Of a stretch of DNA of 64,000 nucleotides, positions 45,937 through 56,415 are shown in pieces (positions within the stretch are counted from its first letter, which is position 1; each line of letters starts with the position of its first letter). This DNA is from Meandrina meandrites (lineage: Eukaryota; Cnidaria; Anthozoa; Scleractinia; Meandrinidae), in the NCBI GenBank assembly GCA_963693305.1, contig OY855904.1, positions 19,833,496 through 19,897,495 of the forward strand, in the 5' to 3' direction. The notes beneath the pieces were generated by a model that was not told the DNA's origin, did not search any database, and saw only the letters and a program-made list of their open reading frames with translations. A program made the translations under genes and the position numbers.

Positions 45937-47639
45937 ATGTTTCGCCGTTTGACAACAGCGCTCGTCGTGACAGTTCTCGTTCTTTCCCACGTTGTCGGTT
46001 AGTAATAATGCTGTTTTTGCTTTTAAAGATTTAAGAATGATTTACTAAGCTAGTTAATAATTTCTCTAACCACTGTACTGAGCTATTTTCACTCTCAAAC
46101 GCTGTGTTAATTATATTAATTAAATCTGAGTAAAAAGGCAAAACTTTCCGCGAAAATTAGAAGGGTTTCAAAGTCTACATAGGAGTCTGTTAATCCGGGT
46201 AAAGCCGGAATAGACATCACAATGACGTTTTTCGTCATTTTGTTCCTCTAAACAGATGCCAAGACAGACGAATTCTTGCAAATGAAGCTTTACAATCACG
46301 ACGTTCATGTCTCTGATTCTGAGATGCATGCAATGCTAAAGAAGGCAAACCTGGCGGGCCGTGGCTACAAGAAGGAAGTTGTCGTCAAGGTGGTGCATAA
46401 TGCCGAAGGTGGACAAGAATACCGGGTATGTACTGTCATTCTGTGTGTATTTGGACGTATTTTACATATCATCAGCTTGTAACTCGTACGTTCGAATAAA
46501 TGCAAAATAAGGTGTCCGAATTGACTAAAAAACTCTTCCTTCCTGATTTTTAGTGTTAGTGTAATGTTTCTTTGTAAAAACTCTGGAAACTGACTGCATG
46601 TACTGTGTTTGGAGTTTGTGATAGTTTTGTTAATCATTCATTGTTCTGCCATCTCCAGAATGCGCACTACTACTACAAGGATGTCAGCTGCTCAAAGATG
46701 CAGGTGGTGGAGCAAGAATTGTACCTTTTATTCCCAGGTAAACATATGTAAAAAAGGTGTTTGATCCTGATACTTCTTATATTATACTTTTAATTTTTCA
46801 ACCGAGTTGTTTTCTCCAGAAACAATAATGATTAAAAGAGGCTCACTTGGATATGGCAATTAAAAGAATAAGGAAGGTGGAAACGAAAACCCGACGTCTT
46901 CAGAATAATGTTATAGTTTTAAGCTCACTTTGGAATTTTCAGATTAAGGTCGCCGGCACAGTACCCTTGCTTTAATTATGTCTTTATTTATTTAAAGGGT
47001 ATACACGAACTGTGTCGACTGACGCCGACAGCAAACGAATTTTGAGGGATTTACAGCACAACACCCCCTCGAGAAATTTGGCTAACTAATTTATTAATGA
47101 GAACGAACGAACGAACGAATGGCTTTTTAAGATCAAGGCGTGATAATTGAAGGTAAAATTACAGATGAAGCTTACGCGAAGAAAAATTTAAACAGTATAC
47201 CGGTCATAAAACTGTAAACTTTCAAATATTCTCTGCATACTTAAGTGTCACTCCGTGGCTATGATTGGCTTGATGAAACCATGAAGATCAGAATAAAAAA
47301 AAAATAGATGCTACCAGAAGTGGACTAACCGTTACCTTGTCACAGTTTTGAATGGAAAATACATGATTTTGTTCAATCAAGTGAGTCAGTATTATTTATA
47401 ACATAATATTTCCGACCCCTCTGCCAGGTATAATTGGAAAAGATATGGAGAACAAGCTTAAAAGAGAAATGAAAACCAGGCATCTTGGCAGCATGGGACA
47501 GTGTAGAGCGGGACTGGAAGTTCATTTCAGGGAAGCTGAGAGCTGCGATGACAATCAGAAAGCTGTCTCTAAACGACGTAAGAAGCGTGGATGCGGCTGG
47601 TTGTGCGTCATTTGCATTAGTCTCAAAATCATGAACTGA
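45937..47639 (+). CDS. Secreted cysteine-containing peptide precursor, copy B (four exons)
   Basis: Exons are 45937-45997, 46256-46425, 46659-46737 and 47428-47639, with canonical borders and phases 1, 0 and 1. The 173-aa product differs from copy A by only three substitutions that I can see: L to V in the signal peptide, Q to H in the VxVSD segment and S to N after KVVH. Exons 3 and 4, including KRRKKR and the C-terminal GCGWLCVICISLKIMN, are identical in protein. The duplicated spacer and an intact GPCR follow downstream. Both copies are open, so dosage doubling is possible. Function is unknown; a secreted, furin-processed peptide is inferred. Confidence 0.75.
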
Positions 47640-48487
47640 AAAAATGTCTTTAAAGGCACCTAAAGTTCCACATTTTAGTGAGGTCTTTTAGTTACTATAA
47701 TCGACTTTGTGGAAAGAATTAGCCGATGACGCTTGTAGAAGAAATAAAAGCTTTAAAAAAAATCAATCCCTAAAGTATTTCTTTGTTTATGTTTAGTGGG
47801 CTTAGATATTTCAGTTTTTACCGATTTCGAGGACTTTGCTTATCGTTGGTATGGCTATATCAATTTCCCAATTACACCAAACTTCGTCTCAAGACCAACA
47901 ACTGAGGCAAATTTTGCATCGCTCCAACTAAGGAAAGAAAAAAAAAGACTATTTAAAACTGTTTCGAAAGACATTGAGTTAGAATTTCGTTGCACTGCCC
48001 CTCATGGACTGAAGAAACATTCGTTTTACCCGTTTTCAAACTTGTCCACAACTGGTTTCAATCAGTTATTCTTTTACTATAGTAAAAACCTTGTTCCAGA
48101 GACGCGATTTTCTATACGGACATTTACTGAAACCAGCGAAAACTGAAATTTGCATCAAAAACGTAGCTGGCACTACTTACAATACAGCACCCTGCGAGCG
48201 GAGCCCTTTCTTTTTCGCTGATACAGCTATTTCAATTAAGGTTGTCGGATTAAAGCTTCAAGCCTACCATTCAAGACCGAATGGTGCCATGGGTGTTTAC
48301 TGGAATTTGCATATCAGCGTTGAGGAAATCTACAAGTTTGTATTTTGCACGTGTAGTTTTTTTTCTTTCCGTGAAACCTTTCTTGTATCTTTTCTTTAGC
48401 TGTTATGTAGTTTGTACTATTGTTTTTAAATGTAAATGCGGCGAAAAAGGATCATTTCTTCACATGTCACATGTCTGAAGATGTCTG
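47640..48487. other. 3' flank of peptide copy B
   Basis: It contains a 116-codon ORF (47796-48146, MGLDISVFTDFEDF...) that is frameshifted in copy A and not conserved as coding in the diverged flank near 5520-5760. I do not call it a gene. Confidence 0.5.
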
Positions 48488-49745
48488 GATACTTAACAAG
48501 TAGTTTTCTTGCGTTTGTTTAACGAATACCCCATTCACATCAAAGCTTAAACGCGCTTAAAGGCTGTTTAGTTAAACACGGTTTAAAATTGTTTCCTTTA
48601 TAGAAGTTGCTAATTGAGGTTTGTTGACTTCAAACTTAGCACAATGAAATCGCAAGTTTGTGCTTACTGGAACCCTATGCAAAATTTAGTCGTTCATTTT
48701 TGTGTTGCTGATTTTCATTTTGTTAAACCTGGTTTAACTAACCATGTTTTGTTGGTGTAAATGGCACATAAGTAACTTATAGTTTTTTGGTAACAGTGTT
48801 GTGTTGATTACAAACGTGTCTTTAAGATTTTATCTCCCTTTTTAAATTCGTTTCAACTGAGCTAAAAATAGAATTAACGAAACTCCCATTTGCAAATAGA
48901 GAAGTCCATACGTTAGGTATTCCCCTTAAAGGCAGATTGTATTACGCAGATAAATGTCCCATGCGACATATTTCAATTTATTAAAAATGCATCATTGAAT
49001 ATGCCGTAGTTGAATATACATGTTACGCCACTGAAATATTAAAAGGATTATGATACGTTATAATGTGATCAGAATTGGTTTGATTTTCAATAGGTAAGTG
49101 TACTTCAGCCGATGCTAATTCTTAAAAGAGAACATAAGTTATTGATATGAAAACTGTCGAGTGGAAATTCATCGATATTTCTCGAAAATTCCTGCAACAT
49201 TTATAGACCGTTAGTCATGCTTATTATGCTGTAAACGATAGCGGAAATTTTAATCCAGCTTGAAAATTTGCTTCCAGTAGAAAAAGTTGCCCATTTATGC
49301 CAGTCTTTTTAGCTTTTTAAGGAATCATGAATGTTTAAAACACTTCTTTGAAAGGTAAATTAACTGTCATATTTACCAACTTCACTCGTTGAAATGACGT
49401 TAAAGTAACGAGTGCGACCGGTTAGATCTCCTACATTGTAAATTAACAAGCACACAGAACCTCGATTTAGTCACTCAAAAACCCTTAAGCATAAAATATA
49501 TTTAGCAAAGCGAAATGGCATGAAGATTTATTACAAGGCAACAGTACTAAAAGCAACACACGCAAGGCGGGTATTCAGTCGAAAATTAACAAGCCTTTTT
49601 TACAGTTTAGTTTATCTTTCAGTTATTAACAAGTAAATCCTTAAAGAGCTTATGTGGCCCTCTAAAAATTAAATACGCATTATTTTCTGCCTTACTCTCA
49701 AATTATTGCAAAAAGATACTTTTAATCTTTTTAATACTCAATGGA
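48488..49745 (+). repeat. Duplicated spacer, copy 2 (partner at 18090-19343)
   Basis: It is homologous over its whole length to the spacer between the first peptide pseudogene and the first GPCR. It ends near TACTCAATGGATTAAAA, where the first copy has a TTAA-type insertion. Confidence 0.85.
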
Positions 49746-50099
49746 TTAAAAGATAAGCCTCGTTTCCCTTTGACAAGGCTAACCTGCGATCTTTAATGGT
49801 ATTGAGGACGGTCATTCAGTTGATCTCAGCTGCCAGGCAATTAAAAAGCCAGATGTTGATCGCAATCTAGATAGTAAATCTTTTTTAAACATATTAAATT
49901 AAACTGGATATTTTAAGGGGAAACACGTCACATGAAAGAATCACCTTATGGACCTTTGCGTGCTTCAAATCCAAGACAAAAGAGACTGCTATGCTTAGCT
50001 CACAGTCGACTTTCAATAATAGTCTGGATGAGTTGCAACTATTCTGGAGAATAACTGACAAATTTTCATATCGATTTCATTGTTTTTATTAAGAACTAA

Positions 50100-50551
50100 G
50101 GCAACGATACTTTTTTATTTAGTATTTCTCAAGTTAGGATTAACAAAGGATTACCCAGATTCTTACTTTTATGTTGGCACACTGAAAGGAGGAAAAATTA
50201 AAGTTAAAGGCAACATTTAGCCCGACGCCAGTGCAGCAATGGGTGTCAGTTCTCAAGACTCACATCTCTCTTTGACAAGGCATACGAGTGCTAACGCTTT
50301 CGTGCTGCACTCGTCATATTTAATTTAATGAAGCGTATTTAAATAACACTCTTAAAAATAATAAATCCCTAATTCCTGCGCGCTTAAGTTCTTCGAACTT
50401 TATAGAGACAAATCTGTTTAGCTTTGCCGCTGATTTGCATAACAATTTGTTTAGCGTTATAAGAACAGACAGCCATCCACCCGACTTAAATCGCAACAAA
50501 TTTCCAAAGACGAACACAAGACGTTTGAAAACTCCTTGGATTCGTAGGACG
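50100..50551 (+). promoter_or_regulatory. Conserved upstream region of the intact + strand GPCR
   Basis: Blocks such as CTCAAGTTAGGATTAACAAA and GAGTGCTAACGCTTTCGTGC recur upstream of the receptor at 54285 (reverse strand, and again in a second copy near 55130-55300) and of the fragment at 59697. Conservation in four places despite diverged surroundings suggests promoter or 5' UTR sequence. No specific factor site is claimed. Confidence 0.5.
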
Positions 50552-51511
50552 ATGCCAGTTTACCAGAACACCTCCATAGACGCTATCAACTCATCAGTGC
50601 CACTTCCAAGTGAATACTGTCGCCGATTCCAGGATGAAGAGAAGTTCTTCAGAATAAACCTCTCAGTTACACTGTCTGCGATAATTCTGTACGTATTCAG
50701 CTGCCCTTTCGTCATTCTTATGAACGCGTTGGTCATAGTGGCCGTTAAGACGAGACACAGACTTCAGACCATGAGTACCATACTGTTGGCTTCTTTGGCG
50801 GGAACAGACCTACTTATGGGAACTACCACTCTCCCAGCATCCATTGCAGCCGAAATCTTCGCCATTGCTGATGGTCCCGTGACAGCATACTGCACCTTCG
50901 TGGACAAGATTGTTTCTCCATTAAGATTTCTCTCTGTTTTAACATCCATTTTTCATCTAGGAGTAATTAGCGTTGAGCGTTATATCGCACTAAAATACTC
51001 TCTGCGATACGACACCATTGTAACCAAATTCCGCTTGGCGATAGCCACAGCATTTACTTGGTTTTTATCTGGGGTGTACACACTATTCAAAATGTTAATA
51101 GTTACTTCGCTACATTTTGTCGTCCTCCAATTTTTAACAGTTACCTGTGTGTTAATAATCGTGTACTGTCATGCATCTGTCTATATGGTCACAAGACGCC
51201 ATGAAAGACAAATTCGAACAGAACAGATCCCTGCAGGGGAAGACGCTGAACGATTTTTGAAGGAAAAGAAGGCCTGGAAAACGACTGGCTTTATAATAGG
51301 TTTTGTTGTGTTTTCTCTTTTACCAGGAGCTTGTATTAATTTTGGGGTAATGTTCAATTGGGACCCGCGATGGCTGAATAGTTTTCGCCCTCTTGCGCAT
51401 TCTGCTCTTATGCTGAATTCACTTTGTAACCCAATCATTTATTGTTTCAGAATGAAAACTATGCGCCAAGCCATGATCGCACTTCTTAAGAGACATACTG
51501 ATAACAGCTAA
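50552..51511 (+). CDS. Class A (rhodopsin-family) G-protein-coupled receptor, intact
   Basis: It encodes 319 aa and is intronless. ATG 50552 (MPVYQNTSIDAI) is chosen because all paralogues share this start; the frame opens further upstream to 50435. The N-terminus has two N-glycosylation sites (N6, N13). Seven hydrophobic segments run from about residue 36 to 300. Marks of the class are N58 (1.50), D86 (2.50), C114 (3.25), ERY 142-144 in place of DRY, W170 (4.50), P258 (6.50, in LLPG) and NPIIY 293-297. TM5 lacks the usual proline and the C-tail is short. Plasma-membrane signalling through a G protein is expected; the ligand is unknown. Overall it resembles the adenosine/melanocortin-like group common in anthozoans, but that subclass is tentative. 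It lies downstream of peptide copy B. Confidence 0.93.
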   Translation: MPVYQNTSIDAINSSVPLPSEYCRRFQDEEKFFRINLSVTLSAIILYVFSCPFVILMNALVIVAVKTRHRLQTMSTILLASLAGTDLLMGTTTLPASIAAEIFAIADGPVTAYCTFVDKIVSPLRFLSVLTSIFHLGVISVERYIALKYSLRYDTIVTKFRLAIATAFTWFLSGVYTLFKMLIVTSLHFVVLQFLTVTCVLIIVYCHASVYMVTRRHERQIRTEQIPAGEDAERFLKEKKAWKTTGFIIGFVVFSLLPGACINFGVMFNWDPRWLNSFRPLAHSALMLNSLCNPIIYCFRMKTMRQAMIALLKRHTDNS

Positions 51512-53325
51512 ACTTATAAATTAATAAAAAATTGTAACCTAAGCAAAGTAAGGACGCTCAGATACTCATCATCATTACATTTATGAGCTGGTATGGGATA
51601 TGATAAATTCAAAGCCGCAGAATCGAAATAATGTACACTTGAGAATGAGAAGCCGAAGGTGCGCCCGGCATCGACTAGCTTGAAATTAAAAAATAATGAC
51701 ACGGTTTCAACTAGACAATAACTTGTTAATGAGTCTGACATATACGTGAATCCAATATCATATATGAGGATGGAGAGAAACGCGTAAGATGAATGTAGCT
51801 ATAGCAGGGCCAAGGCCATTATTCTTTAACCTGTTTCTTTTTTAAGAAATGGAGCCTAAATGATGTCAGTCTCCTTTCTGAAACAGTACCTTGTTAATTA
51901 AAGGAGTCATGCCACAGCTTCACTTGTTGAAATGACGAGTGCGAACGGTTCGATCGCTCATATTTTGGACTTAGCAGAACACATATAACTTTAGATTTGG
52001 TTGCAATTTGAAAAAGCTAACTCAAATCAAATTCTAAATCAGTGAACTTTTACTGATTAGCCTGAAATATATAAAGCTATTTCGAGAAAGGTTGACGGAA
52101 CAAAGCACCAAAGTGCACGCGACAAGACCGAAAAGTGATGTGGGCATTCACTGGAGCTTTGCATATTGGGCTACAGGAAGTGTAATGTTTGTATTTTTGC
52201 ATGTGGAGAATTTGTTTTTCCTGTCAGGAGGCCTTTATCTGTAGCTTTACTTTTACTGTCACATGTCCTCGAGTTAAGAAAATTCTTCTAAAATTCAGCG
52301 TGGCTAAACGTACCTTGATTCCACATGTATGAAGAGAAAGAAAACGAGCAAATTCACGTTTGTCATGTCGTTATATCTCATTAGTATTCAGCACGTGCAG
52401 TGGCTCTCTACTTCTACCCATACTACCTTTCGGTCTTGTCGCGTGCACTTGAATTGTGTGCTTTTTTACGACAACCTTTCTTGAAATAGCTGTATAGTGA
52501 TGTGAATTAAAAGAAACGCTCAGTTTATAAAAAAGGAACGGCCCAACTGTCGATCTCTTATATTGTGGACTTATCAGCACAACTTTGAATTGATTGCTTA
52601 TAAACCTAAAGCAAAAACTAAGTTTATCTCAGGGAAAATAAGCTAAAATTATTGACAATTATTTCAAGCCAACAGAATAACACAAACACAAAACACGTGC
52701 TCATTTGAACATCGAACATAAAATAGCATTTGCTTTTTACAATCTATTTTATTAACATAGGCTCAAACTAACTTTTGATTTTTTAAAAGGAATTTGTTAT
52801 TAGCTTATGTTGCCAGAAAAATGATAGATTTATCTTAGCAGAGTAAGGCAGATAAGGAGTGTATGTAGTTATAATAAACTCAAACTGACCAATCACAGCG
52901 CGCGCAATTAGTCAAACATTTTAAAAAAGCAATTAAAGAAGTGCAGCGCGAACTTTATTTAGAATAACGAGACAAATCGTAAACTGAAACGAGCAATATT
53001 TATTATTTTACACATTCTTATAACAGATACATTCACTTTGATTGACGTGACACCACCCCTCCCCTGTGGAGAATAAGGCCGGTCTTACTTTGCTTAGGTT
53101 ACATTTTTATATATGTTAATTTAAAGGAGCCATGCCACGATATTTTAAGTAATTATTTGTGATTTACAAAACTGATAATAATGGTTTCGAAAAGTTACTC
53201 ATACCAAAGGAAGCAATAATAAACCGACAATAAACAAGGGCGGTTACGACTCAAACAAAACTTGAATAAATTGGCCAAGTTTTTCAAGATGCGTCACGTG
53301 AGTACTGACCATAGCACCTTCTAGT
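51512..53325. repeat. Imperfect palindrome between two convergent GPCR genes
   Basis: Sequence near 52060-52140 (AAGCTATTTC.AGAAAGGTTG and GTGCACGCGACAAGACCGAAA) is repeated in reverse complement near 52430-52500. Outward of this the two receptors face each other. Pieces also resemble the peptide-gene 3' flank (52140-52260) and the spacer (51915-51960). No gene is seen. Confidence 0.7.
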
Positions 53326-54285
53326 TTAATTGTTATCAATCTGTCTCTTAAGAAGTGCGCTCATGGCTTGGCGCATAGTTTTCATTCTGACACAATAAAT
53401 GATTGGGTTACAAAGTGAATTCAGCATAAGAGAAAAATACGCAAGAGGGCGAAAACTATTTAGCCATCGCGGGTCCCAGTTGAACATTTCCCCGAAATTA
53501 AGATAAAATCCTGGTAAAAGACACAACACAAGAAAACCAATGATAATTCCAGTCGTTTTCCAGGCCTTCTTTTCCTTCAGGAATTGTTCAATGTCTTCTC
53601 CCGCAACAATCTGTTCCGTTCGGATTTGCCTTTCATGACGTCTTGCGACAATATAGACAGATGCATGACAGTAAACAATTATTAATACACAGGTAACCGC
53701 TAAAAATTGGAGAACGGTAGAAGGAAGAGAAGAAACTATTAACATTCTGAATAGGGTGTACACGCCAGCTAGACAGCAAGTAAATGCTATGGCTATCGTC
53801 AAGCGGAATTTGGTTACAATGGTGTCGTATCGCAGAGAGTATTTTAGTGCGATATAACGCTCAACACTAATTACTCCTAGATGAAAAATGGACGCTAAAA
53901 CGGAAATAAATCTCAATGGAGTAACAATATTGTTCATGAAGGTGCAGTATGTTGCCACGGAACCATCAGCAATGGCGAGGGTTTCGGCTGCGATGGATAA
54001 TGGGAGAGTGACAGTTCCCGTAAGGAGATCTGTTCCCGCCAAAGAGGCCAACAGTACGTTGCTCTTGCTCTGAAGTCTGTGTCTTGTCTTAACGGCCACT
54101 ATGACCAACGCGTTCATGAGAATGACGAAAGGGCAGCTGAATACGTACAGAATTATCGCAGACAGTGTAACTGAGAAGTTTATTCTGAAGAACTTCTCTT
54201 CATCTTGGAATCGGCGACAGTATTCACTTGGAAGTGGCTCCGATGAGTTGATAGCGTCTATGGAGGTGTTCTGGTAAACTGACAT
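53326..54285 (-). CDS. Class A (rhodopsin-family) G-protein-coupled receptor, second intact copy
   Basis: It encodes 319 aa from MSVYQNTSIDAINSSEPL; an in-frame ATG at 54345 would add 20 residues not conserved in the paralogue. It is intronless and the same length as the receptor at 50552. Conserved features are MNALV in TM1, LAGTD in TM2, ERY after TM3, LLPG in TM6 and NPIIY in TM7. It differs in TM4, where the usual W4.50 is a cysteine (AFTCCLAG versus AFTWFLSG), in TM2 (TGTVTLPLS) and in the TM6-extracellular loop 3 region (FYLNFGEMFNW). This suggests altered ligand recognition or relaxed constraint. It is convergent with the 50552 gene in an inverted duplication. Confidence 0.92.
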   Translation of the reverse strand: MSVYQNTSIDAINSSEPLPSEYCRRFQDEEKFFRINFSVTLSAIILYVFSCPFVILMNALVIVAVKTRHRLQSKSNVLLASLAGTDLLTGTVTLPLSIAAETLAIADGSVATYCTFMNNIVTPLRFISVLASIFHLGVISVERYIALKYSLRYDTIVTKFRLTIAIAFTCCLAGVYTLFRMLIVSSLPSTVLQFLAVTCVLIIVYCHASVYIVARRHERQIRTEQIVAGEDIEQFLKEKKAWKTTGIIIGFLVLCLLPGFYLNFGEMFNWDPRWLNSFRPLAYFSLMLNSLCNPIIYCVRMKTMRQAMSALLKRQIDNN

Positions 54286-54345
54286 GATCTCAGAATCCGA
54301 GGAGTTTCCAAGCGTCTTATGTTCGCCTTTGGAAGTTTGTTGCAA

Positions 54346-55400
54346 TTTAAGTCGGTAGGAATGGAAAGCTGACTGCTCTTATAGCGCAAAACATATTATC
54401 GTGCAAATCAGCGGCAATCGGGAGTCCATTGATGGGCTCCTGTCGGCAAAGCTGAGCGGTTGTGTATATGAACGTTTGAAGAACTTGAGCGCGCGGCAAA
54501 AAATCAGGGATTTGTTATTTTTGAAGAGAGATATTAAAAAACACCGCTTCATTTAAAGAAATTGTAACGGCAATTGAACGCAACACGAAAGCGTTAGCAC
54601 TCATAGACCCAGTCAAAGTGAGATGTAAATCTATTTCAAAGTGTTGAACTTTTGAGACTAAAACCCATTGCTTTGATTGCAATTCTTTCTGACCGCAATA
54701 TAGTCTAAGAATATATTTTTTCCCTTCACAGCGGTAATTCTTCCATGTTAATCCTAACTTGAGAAAATCATTGTCTCAGTTTTTAATAAAAAGAATATGA
54801 ATATTTGTCAGTTATTCTCCAGAACAGCCACAAGTTATCAAGACCTTTTTAAGTGACATGAAGCTGAGGATGTGACTTGGTTCTGAAGAGCGGGTCAGTT
54901 CATAAGCTGATTTTTGCTGGCGGAAAATTTAATGTAACTGAAAATAGAATCGACTCGGAAAATTATCAAGATCTGAGTACCATCAATCTGAGTTTTGTTT
55001 AATGAAATATGAAAGTTTGAAGAACTTGAGCGCGCGGCAATGAGTCAGTGATTTGGTATTTTTGAAGTGTTATTAAGACTTAAAACAGCGCTACATTTAA
55101 AAAAATTGTAACGGCAATTGAATGCAACACGAAAGCGTTAGCACTCGTATTCCTAGCCAAAGTGCTGAACGTTTGAAGCTGACACCCATTGTTACATTGG
55201 TGTCAAACAAAATGTTGCCTGTGAGTTAAATTCTTTCTGCCAGCAGTAAGAATTTATTTCTCCTCCAACTAGGTAATTCTTCCATGTTAATCCTAACTTG
55301 AGAAAATAATAAATCAGAAAGTACCGTTGCCTCAGTTTTTGATAAAAACAATGAAATAATGTAACTGAAAATAGAAACTATAATCGAGAGGTTATTAAGA
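54346..55400 (-). promoter_or_regulatory. GPCR upstream region present twice in tandem
   Basis: The block at 54468-54790 (TTTGAAGAACTTGAGCGCGC...GCAACACGAAAGCGTTAGCA...TGTTAATCCTAACTTGAG) is repeated in the same orientation at about 55015-55400. Both match the upstream region of the other receptors in reverse complement. Only the copy next to 54285 is linked to a coding sequence. Confidence 0.65.
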
Positions 55401-56415
55401 TTTCGATCAATTTGAGTTTTGTTTAATGAAATAATTTTATGCCAGTAATACTGATGTGGTTTAGTGCTAAAGCTCTTTCACTATTACAGCGCTGTAAAAG
55501 AAAATAAATTAAATTTATACATCATGGTGTCATAGGCATAAAAGTTCAGAAGTTTGTCTGGTCGAATAGATATGTAAGTCATCGTTAAATACCGTGGACC
55601 ATTAGACGATTTTCAGTATTTAGTTTGAAATCAAAAATTTAGTTTCAATAGTTTATTGTTAGGCCAGTTTGAAAATATTTTTTTTAAGGTTATGGTGTCT
55701 ATAGCCACATTAAGAAAAGTAAGCGCTATAATATAATAAGTTCGCTTCAATTCTGTACTAACCGTGAGAAAAAGAACAACCCAGAGACTCGAAATGACGA
55801 GTAATCTCAGCAAATTTATCCGGGATATCGACTTCAGACGCACGAGCAAACTACTGCATGATATCAATCACATAGCGGAGAGCCTGCTCGCAGGCTATTA
55901 ATCACAAGAGGTTAATTATCAAAACCGTGTGAGCTTTATCGATATTCCTATTCCTATTTTTTTGCCAAATGTAAGTATCAATACCTTACCATAGCAGAGG
56001 ATCTACTGTAAAATAGAAAAAAAAAGAAAAAGAACAAATGTCATTTTTCTGCAGTTCATAGTGTTAAGAATAATCTCTTGTAGAAGTTTACTGCATTTAC
56101 TCGATTAAGCAAAGAGGGTCTCAATATGAGGTTAAACCGTGACTTGGTTTCATTACTGAAAGACCAAAACAACCGGCTCGAGAACACAAAATTGAATTTT
56201 AAAAACACAAAAGTTAATATTAACTTTAACTTATGGAAAAATTTCCTTTCGATAACCGTCAACCGTCAAAAGCTCGAAAAATTTAATCGTCAACCGTCAA
56301 ACATCCCTTATTGAGATCCCTACAACATGTAAAAAGCGCCGCCCTCAAATAAGCGCCGCATTCACTCACAACAATCAGACTGAATCGTCCGAGGAGTCAA
56401 ACTTAAAAAGACAAG
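55401..56415. other. Intergenic, no gene recognised
   Basis: The segment at about 55505-55620 (CATCATGGTGTCAT, TCGAATAGATAT, TCATCGTTAAATACC) recurs in reverse complement near 60165-60270, marking another dispersed repeat. Short ORFs have no recognisable content. Confidence 0.5.

Larger units (their letters stand above)
32578..48420. repeat. Tandem duplicated unit, copy B (~9.4 kb plus two later insertions)
   Basis: It has the same order as copy A: ~1.06-kb repeats (32845-34850), inverted-repeat structure (35670-44470), spacer, peptide gene. It is lengthened by the LINE fragment at 34852-35582 and the LINE at 36984-42642. Subtracting these and one 13-bp target-site copy leaves about 9.44 kb. 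Confidence 0.9.

Noticed and set aside
47796..48146. 116-codon ORF downstream of peptide copy B
   Set aside because: It is frameshifted in copy A by an A-run length change and is not conserved as coding in the diverged flank of copy 1.
55631..55867. 78-codon minus-strand ORF with hydrophobic stretch, considered as a receptor remnant
   Set aside because: It shares no motif with the GPCR copies and the underlying DNA does not align with them.
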